Below are positions 4,553 through 8,365 of a stretch of DNA of 8,365 nt, one piece after another. The position numbers were made by a program, and so were the translations under genes. Position 1 is the stretch's first letter, and the number at the start of each line of letters is the position of its first letter. The notes beneath the pieces are model-generated. The model had not been told where the DNA came from. It did no database searches and was given only the letters and a program-made list of their open reading frames with translations. Source of the stretch: Chloroflexota bacterium (GTDB lineage: Bacteria; Chloroflexota; Dehalococcoidia; SM23-28-2; RBG-16-64-32); the NCBI GenBank assembly GCA_005880075.1, contig VBJT01000013.1, positions 1 to 8,365 on the forward strand, read 5' to 3'.

Positions 4553-6514
4553 ATGTACGGACGCTGGTTGCGGAACAGCTTTATCTACCTCCTGATTCTG
4601 GTCGCCATCGTCGCCATTGTCTTCACCGTCTTTCAAGGAGGCGGCTCAGGCAGAGTCAAACAGGACGTCACGACATTTGTCCAGCAGGTGAGCGCGGGCA
4701 ACGTTTCGGATATTAAAGTCGATGATACAAACGTCACGTACAAACTCAAGGATGATCCGGACCATGGTTACAAGACAGAGCTAGAGAAGGGAGATACTCT
4801 TCGACAGGTGCTCGTCGATGCGGGGATCAAACCGGAAAAGTTCCCGCAATACGAAATCAAGGACCCGAGTCCCTGGACCAACTATCTTGGCCTGCTGATC
4901 AACTTCCTGCCCATTATCATCATCCTCGCCATCGTCTTCTTCTTCCTTAGGCAAGCGCAGGGTTCCAATAATCAGGCGTTAAACTTTGGCAAGAGCCGCG
5001 CGCGGATGTTCAGCGGCACGCGCCCAAGCGTGACGTTCCTTGACGTGGCGGGCGTGGATGAAGCCAAGGAAGAGCTGAAAGAGGTTGTCGAGTTCCTAAA
5101 GTACCCGGAGAAGTTCGCGGCGCTGGGCGCCCGGATTCCGAAGGGCGTCTTGTTGGTCGGACCCCCGGGCACCGGCAAGACGCTTCTCGCGAAGGCCGTC
5201 GCCGGCGAGGCGGGCGTGCCGTTCTTTTCGATTAGTGGGTCTGAATTCGTCGAGATGTTCGTGGGCGTCGGCGCTTCTCGTGTTCGCGATCTTTTCGATC
5301 AAGCCAAGCGAAACTCGCCCTGCATCGTCTTCATCGATGAGATCGACGCCGTCGGCCGTCATCGCGGCGCCGGCCTTGGGGGCAGTCATGACGAGCGCGA
5401 GCAGACGCTCAACCAGATCCTAGTCGAGATGGACGGGTTCGATACCAATACAAACGTCATCGTGGTGGCGGCGACAAACCGTCCGGACATCCTCGATCCG
5501 GCCTTGCTGCGACCTGGACGCTTCGACAGGCAGGTCGTGCTCGACCAGCCTGATATCCGCGGGCGCAAGGCGATCCTGGAAGTGCACGCCAAGGGAAAGC
5601 CACTGGATGGAGACGTGAGTCTCGAGGTGCTGGCGAAACAAACGCCCGGCTTCTCAGGGGCGGACCTGGCCAACCTTATCAATGAAGGCGCCATCCTGGC
5701 TGCACGACGCGGCAAGAAAAAAATCCAGATGCCGGAATTCAACGAAGCAGTTGACCGCGTGATCGCGGGACCTGAGCGCAAGAGCCGCGTGATCAGCCAG
5801 AAGGAGAAGGAAATCATTGCCTACCATGAGGCGGGGCATGCTCTCGTTGGCCATATGCTGCCGAACGCGGACCCTCCCTACAAGATTAGCATTATCGCGC
5901 GTGGCATGGCCGGTGGATTCACTCGCTTCTTGCCGGAGGAAGACCGTCACTTCTACAGCCGGAGCCAACTGATAGACCGTCTTTCGGCGGGGCTGGGCGG
6001 ACTCGTCGCTGAGGAGCTCGTATTCGGCGAGAGCACTACCGGGCCTCAGAATGATCTCGAGCACGCGACGCGTCTTGCCCGACAAATGGTGACGCAGTGG
6101 GGAATGAGCGACAGGCTTGGCCCTCGTACGTTCGGCCGTAAGGAAGAACTCGTCTTCCTGGGTCGCGAGATCTCGGAACAGCGTAACTACAGCGAGAAAG
6201 TCGCAGAGGAGATCGACGAGGAGGTCCGCCAGATCATCGATAAGGCTTACCAGACGGCCAAGAAGCTCCTCACAGATAACCGTGACCGTCTCAATGCAAT
6301 CGTTGGCGTGCTTCTCGAGGAAGAGACCATAGAAGGCGACCCGTTAACCGCTCTGCTCTCAGGCAAGACGCCCGAAGACTCGACGCCGGGTCCCAAGCCT
6401 GACGAGCCGACGGCACCGCAAGAGAGCGGCGAGCGGAAAAAGGGCGTGACCCAACCGAAGCCCGGCCTGGCCTGGGAGCCCCAGTCCAGGCTGGAGAATC
6501 CGAGCAGCGGCTAG
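4553..6514 (+). CDS. ftsH: ATP-dependent zinc metalloprotease FtsH
   Basis: This 653-residue membrane-anchored AAA+ protease degrades misfolded and short-lived membrane and cytoplasmic proteins as a hexamer. Transmembrane segments lie at about 10-27 and 111-132, flanking the extracytoplasmic domain. The AAA module has Walker A GPPGTGKT at 203-210, the pore motif FVG at 236-238, Walker B IVFIDEID at 258-265 and arginine fingers R320 and R323. The protease domain has HEAGH at 425-429 (H425, E426, H429), with D501 in TTGPQNDLEHAT as the third zinc ligand. The last 50 or so residues are proline-rich, charged and probably disordered. The start is ATG 4553, preceded by AGGGGAAG; an in-frame ATG at 4493 lies inside the TATAAT promoter box and would not be transcribed. 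A short palindrome at the stop and a promoter for rplU follow. Confidence 0.97.
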   Translation: MYGRWLRNSFIYLLILVAIVAIVFTVFQGGGSGRVKQDVTTFVQQVSAGNVSDIKVDDTNVTYKLKDDPDHGYKTELEKGDTLRQVLVDAGIKPEKFPQYEIKDPSPWTNYLGLLINFLPIIIILAIVFFFLRQAQGSNNQALNFGKSRARMFSGTRPSVTFLDVAGVDEAKEELKEVVEFLKYPEKFAALGARIPKGVLLVGPPGTGKTLLAKAVAGEAGVPFFSISGSEFVEMFVGVGASRVRDLFDQAKRNSPCIVFIDEIDAVGRHRGAGLGGSHDEREQTLNQILVEMDGFDTNTNVIVVAATNRPDILDPALLRPGRFDRQVVLDQPDIRGRKAILEVHAKGKPLDGDVSLEVLAKQTPGFSGADLANLINEGAILAARRGKKKIQMPEFNEAVDRVIAGPERKSRVISQKEKEIIAYHEAGHALVGHMLPNADPPYKISIIARGMAGGFTRFLPEEDRHFYSRSQLIDRLSAGLGGLVAEELVFGESTTGPQNDLEHATRLARQMVTQWGMSDRLGPRTFGRKEELVFLGREISEQRNYSEKVAEEIDEEVRQIIDKAYQTAKKLLTDNRDRLNAIVGVLLEEETIEGDPLTALLSGKTPEDSTPGPKPDEPTAPQESGERKKGVTQPKPGLAWEPQSRLENPSSG

Positions 6515-6523
6515 CCGCCTTTT
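6507..6523 (+). terminator. Short palindrome plus T run at the ftsH stop, weak terminator candidate
   Basis: GCGGCTAGCCGC (6507-6518) is a perfect 12-base palindrome with the ftsH TAG stop at 6512-6514, followed by CTTTT (6519-6523). As RNA it can form only a four- to five-base-pair stem, so termination would be weak. It lies just upstream of the rplU promoter. Confidence 0.35.
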
Positions 6524-6527
6524 CTGC

Positions 6528-6557
6528 TGGACAGAGCCCATTCGGGGCAACTAGAAT
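6528..6557 (+). promoter_or_regulatory. Promoter of the rplU-rpmA-rpmE operon
   Basis: TGGACA (6528-6533, 5 of 6 to TTGACA) and TAGAAT (6552-6557, 5 of 6 to TATAAT) are separated by 18 bases, a good sigma-70-type promoter. Transcription should begin near 6564, about 22 bases before ATG 6586 and about 46 before the ATC at 6610. Either translation start of rplU would therefore be on the message. Confidence 0.6.
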
Positions 6558-6585
6558 CGAACTTTGGGCCTGCTACACGGCACCG

Positions 6586-7215
6586 ATGCCACAGCTATGG
6601 AGGAATCCCATCCACGCCGTAATTAGAACCGGTGGCAAGCAATACCGCGTTGAGGCGCACCAAATTCTCGACGTTGCGCGGTTTGCCGCCGAAGCGGGCT
6701 CCATGGTCGAGTTCAGTGATGTCCTGCTCGTTGAGGACGCCGGGGAAGTAGAACTAGGAACGCCGTTTGTGGAAGGCGCGCGGGTTGTCGCCGAAGTTGT
6801 TGAACAAGGCAGAGACGCAAAAATACTCGTCTTCAAGTACAAGAATAAGACCCGCTACCGGCGCCGAAAGGGACACCGCCAGGCATACACGCGAGTGGCT
6901 GTCCGGCAGATCTTGGGCGGGGGGCGTGAGGCTACGGAAATCGAAGAGAAGCCGAGACGCAGGCCACGGCGGCGAACGACGACGGAGAAACGCGAAGAGC
7001 CCGTCCTGTCTGAGCCCGGGGCGATTACCGAGGGAGTACCGTCGCTGGCAGCCACCGAGGCAACCGTGGAAAAAGCCCCGGCAACAGCGGCCCACACTGA
7101 CCGCACGCGAAAGGCTTCGCAGCCATCGACCGAGACCATGGGTGAGACATCCGGCGCAGGGGACGCGAAACCCACGAGGCGGGCAAGAACGAAGACGGTT
7201 GAGAGTGGCGAGTAA
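6586..7215 (+). CDS. rplU: 50S ribosomal protein L21 with long charged C-terminal tail
   Basis: This is ribosomal protein L21, which binds 23S rRNA in the large subunit. Conserved blocks are HAVIRTGGKQYRVE at 10-23, LGTPFVEGARVVAEV at 57-71, KILVFKYKNKTRYRRRKGHRQAYT at 79-102 (as blocks) and VAVRQI at 104-109. Typical L21 is about 100-105 residues; this one has 209. Residues 113-209 form an added tail rich in Arg, Lys, Glu, Thr, Ala and Pro, including RRRPRRR at 124-130, likely disordered. The start is uncertain. ATG 6586 is annotated as the nearest standard codon but has no good ribosome binding site and adds about eight residues. GGAGGA (6599-6604) sits five bases before ATC at 6610, exactly where L21 normally begins. 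It is the first gene of the operon, six bases before rpmA. Confidence 0.93.
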   Translation: MPQLWRNPIHAVIRTGGKQYRVEAHQILDVARFAAEAGSMVEFSDVLLVEDAGEVELGTPFVEGARVVAEVVEQGRDAKILVFKYKNKTRYRRRKGHRQAYTRVAVRQILGGGREATEIEEKPRRRPRRRTTTEKREEPVLSEPGAITEGVPSLAATEATVEKAPATAAHTDRTRKASQPSTETMGETSGAGDAKPTRRARTKTVESGE

Positions 7216-7221
7216 GGCAGA

Positions 7222-7482
7222 ATGGCACACAAGAAGAGTGGCGGTAGCGCCAAGAATGGGCGCGATTCCCAGTCCAAGCGACTGGGTGTGAAGCGCTTCG
7301 ACGGAGAACTGGTCTTGCCGGGCACGATCATCGTGCGGCAGCGCGGTACGCGCGTGCACCCGGGTGTAAACGTTGGGATGGGCCGCGACCATACGATCTT
7401 CGCTCTCACCGGGGGCAAGGTGAAGTTCGCGCCGTATAATAAAGAGGGGCGAAAGAAAGTTAGTATCGTCCCGAGCGAGTAA
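7222..7482 (+). CDS. rpmA: 50S ribosomal protein L27
   Basis: This 86-residue protein is L27, whose N-terminal tail reaches the peptidyl transferase centre. It begins MAHKKSGGSAKNGRDSQSKR, the standard form without the cleavable leader found in Firmicutes. It contains the conserved GVKRFDGELV, GTIIVRQRGT and GMGRDHTIFA blocks. Length is normal. The ATG follows rplU after six bases, and the ribosome binding site (AAGG, 7214-7217) overlaps the rplU TAA stop, so translation is probably coupled. The order rplU-rpmA is conserved across bacteria. Confidence 0.97.
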   Translation: MAHKKSGGSAKNGRDSQSKRLGVKRFDGELVLPGTIIVRQRGTRVHPGVNVGMGRDHTIFALTGGKVKFAPYNKEGRKKVSIVPSE

Positions 7483-7488
7483 GGACTA

Positions 7489-7689
7489 ATGAAGGCAAAA
7501 ATTCATCCCGAGTACCGTCCTGCCACGGTCCACTGCGCCTGCGGCAATACCTGGGAGACGAGGGCAACGAAGGCACAATTGAGAGTGGAGGTGTGTAGTC
7601 ACTGCCATCCGTTTTTCACCGGCGAGCAGCGTATTGTCGATACTGCTGGACGAGTAGAACGCTTCAAGCGTCGCTACGGCATGAAGTAG
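7489..7689 (+). CDS. rpmE: 50S ribosomal protein L31, zinc-binding type
   Basis: This 66-residue protein is L31 of the zinc-containing type. The four ligand cysteines are present as C16-A-C18 and C36-S-H-C39, in the contexts HCACGNTWETR and EVCSHCHPFFTG. L31 bridges the two ribosomal subunits. The tail DTAGRVERFKRRYG is typical. The ATG follows rpmA after six bases and its ribosome binding site (TAAGGA, 7480-7485) includes the rpmA stop. As a zinc-bearing L31 it might be replaceable under zinc limitation in organisms that carry a cysteine-free paralogue; none is seen here. It is the last gene before a strong terminator hairpin. Confidence 0.97.
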   Translation: MKAKIHPEYRPATVHCACGNTWETRATKAQLRVEVCSHCHPFFTGEQRIVDTAGRVERFKRRYGMK

Positions 7690-7712
7690 GAACGCGGGAA
7701 CAGGTCACGATT

Positions 7713-7746
7713 TCGGGCCGGGGGCCAACTCCGGCCCGATTGTTGT
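7713..7746 (+). terminator. Intrinsic terminator after rpmE
   Basis: TCGGGCCGG (7713-7721) pairs perfectly with CCGGCCCGA (7731-7739) over nine GC-rich base pairs around a nine-base loop, followed by the T-rich TTGTTGT (7740-7746). It lies 23 bases after the rpmE stop and fits an intrinsic terminator of the rplU-rpmA-rpmE operon. The T tract is interrupted by G, so some read-through into the next gene is plausible. Confidence 0.8.
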
Positions 7747-7759
7747 AAGACGTTGGGAA

Positions 7760-8365
7760 ATGGCTGAGCGCCGGATTTATTACGGGGGACAAGCGGTCAT
7801 CGAGGGCGTCATGATCCGCGGCCCGACGAGCATGGCCATCGCCTGTCGCAAGCCGGACGGACGGATCCTCGTGCGCGAGCGGCCGCTGGGCGGCGCCTAT
7901 ACCGGCCCGTTGCGCCGCCTGCCCCTCCTAAGAGGCATCATCGTCATGTGGGAAACCCTAGCACTTGGTATCCGCGGGCTGGTCTTCTCCTCGAACGTCG
8001 CGATGGGCCAGGAAGATAACGAGATCAACTCGCGCGCGCTCTGGGCGACGGCCTTCGCCTCGCTGGCATTGATCGCCGTTATCTTCTTTGCTGGGCCTCT
8101 ACTCCTGGCGGACTGGCTCGAGCGCCTAGTGCACAATCACTGGTTAGTCATCCTGATTGAGGGCGCGATCAGGCTCGGCGTCGTGGTTGGCTATATGGCG
8201 GCAATCGGACTACTGCCGGATGTGCGACGCATCTACGCTTATCACGGGGCGGAGCACAAGACGATACACGCGCTCGAAAAAGGCGACCCTCTCGAGCCAC
8301 AGGTAGTCCAGCGCTATTCAACGGCACATGTGAGGTGCGGGACGAGTTTCTTGCTTACGGTAGTC
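7760..8365 (+). CDS. DUF1385 / YqhQ family membrane protein (5' part, cut by window edge)
   Basis: The frame is open from ATG 7760 to the window end (202 codons) with no stop, so the gene is truncated by the edge. Hallmarks of the DUF1385 (YqhQ) family are IYYGGQAVIEGVMIRGP at 6-22, LRGIIVMWETLALGIRGL at 57-74, YHGAEHKTIHALEKGDPLEP at 161-180 and the STAHVRCGTSF block at 187-197. Two hydrophobic stretches at about 94-117 and 127-152 indicate membrane insertion. The molecular function of the family is not established. The ATG is fixed by the family's N-terminus; the ribosome binding site is weak (GGGA two bases upstream). It begins 13 bases after the rpmE terminator T tract, leaving no room for a promoter between them. 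In related gene orders prfA often follows, which would lie outside this window. Confidence 0.92.
   Translation, partial: MAERRIYYGGQAVIEGVMIRGPTSMAIACRKPDGRILVRERPLGGAYTGPLRRLPLLRGIIVMWETLALGIRGLVFSSNVAMGQEDNEINSRALWATAFASLALIAVIFFAGPLLLADWLERLVHNHWLVILIEGAIRLGVVVGYMAAIGLLPDVRRIYAYHGAEHKTIHALEKGDPLEPQVVQRYSTAHVRCGTSFLLTVV

Noticed and set aside
6597..6626. Out-of-frame nine-codon frame starting at ATG 6597 within the rplU start region
   Set aside because: Its ATG immediately precedes and overlaps the GGAGG, so it has no ribosome binding site of its own; it is best explained by chance overlap.
7435..7440. Perfect TATAAT inside rpmA as an internal promoter for rpmE and DUF1385
   Set aside because: The bases are the in-frame codons Tyr-Asn of a conserved L27 segment, and the -35 region (GGGGCA) is poor; kept only as a remote possibility.
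1..8365. CRISPR arrays, tRNA or rRNA genes, insertion sequences, attachment sites and dispersed repeats
   Set aside because: No spaced direct repeats, cloverleaf, transposase or terminal inverted repeats could be found on reading both strands by eye.

Overview
The window reads as ordinary bacterial chromosome of moderately high GC, packed with genes, and probably from a member of the Chloroflexota. That assignment is an inference. It rests on the run of genes for ribosomal proteins L21, L27 and L31 followed directly by a DUF1385/YqhQ membrane-protein gene, with ftsH just upstream, and on the free use of TTG and GTG starts. No 16S rRNA or other decisive marker is present. I see no tRNA, rRNA, CRISPR array, insertion sequence or phage gene, and no gene-free stretch longer than about 150 bases.

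Layout: (1) 1-2081, plus strand: a short leader with a CRP-like palindrome, then a PAP2-family membrane phosphatase/transferase and a radical SAM protein with an unusual C-terminal cysteine ladder. This is the only part that looks accessory. (2) 2083-4086, minus strand: rnhB (RNase HII), a phosphotriesterase-family metallohydrolase and yraN (UPF0102). The last two share one base at the stop/start junction. (3) 4087-4229: a divergent control region with candidate promoters in both directions. (4) 4230-4418, plus strand: a 62-residue 4-oxalocrotonate tautomerase-family enzyme. (5) 4486-6514: ftsH with its own extended -10 promoter and a structured leader. (6) 6528-7746: an rplU-rpmA-rpmE operon with its own promoter and a strong intrinsic terminator. 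(7) 7760 to the window end: the first 202 codons of a DUF1385/YqhQ protein, cut by the edge.

Most of the window is housekeeping: ribosome assembly (L21, L27, L31), membrane protein quality control (FtsH), RNA removal from DNA (RNase HII) and a nuclease-like partner (YraN). I found no clear new multi-gene system. The points most worth a second look are the rplU start region, where a textbook ribosome binding site sits before an ATC codon exactly where L21 normally begins; the roughly 97-residue charged tail on L21; a two-hairpin ftsH leader whose second hairpin covers the ribosome binding site; the PAP2/radical SAM pair; and the phosphotriesterase gene lodged between rnhB and yraN.
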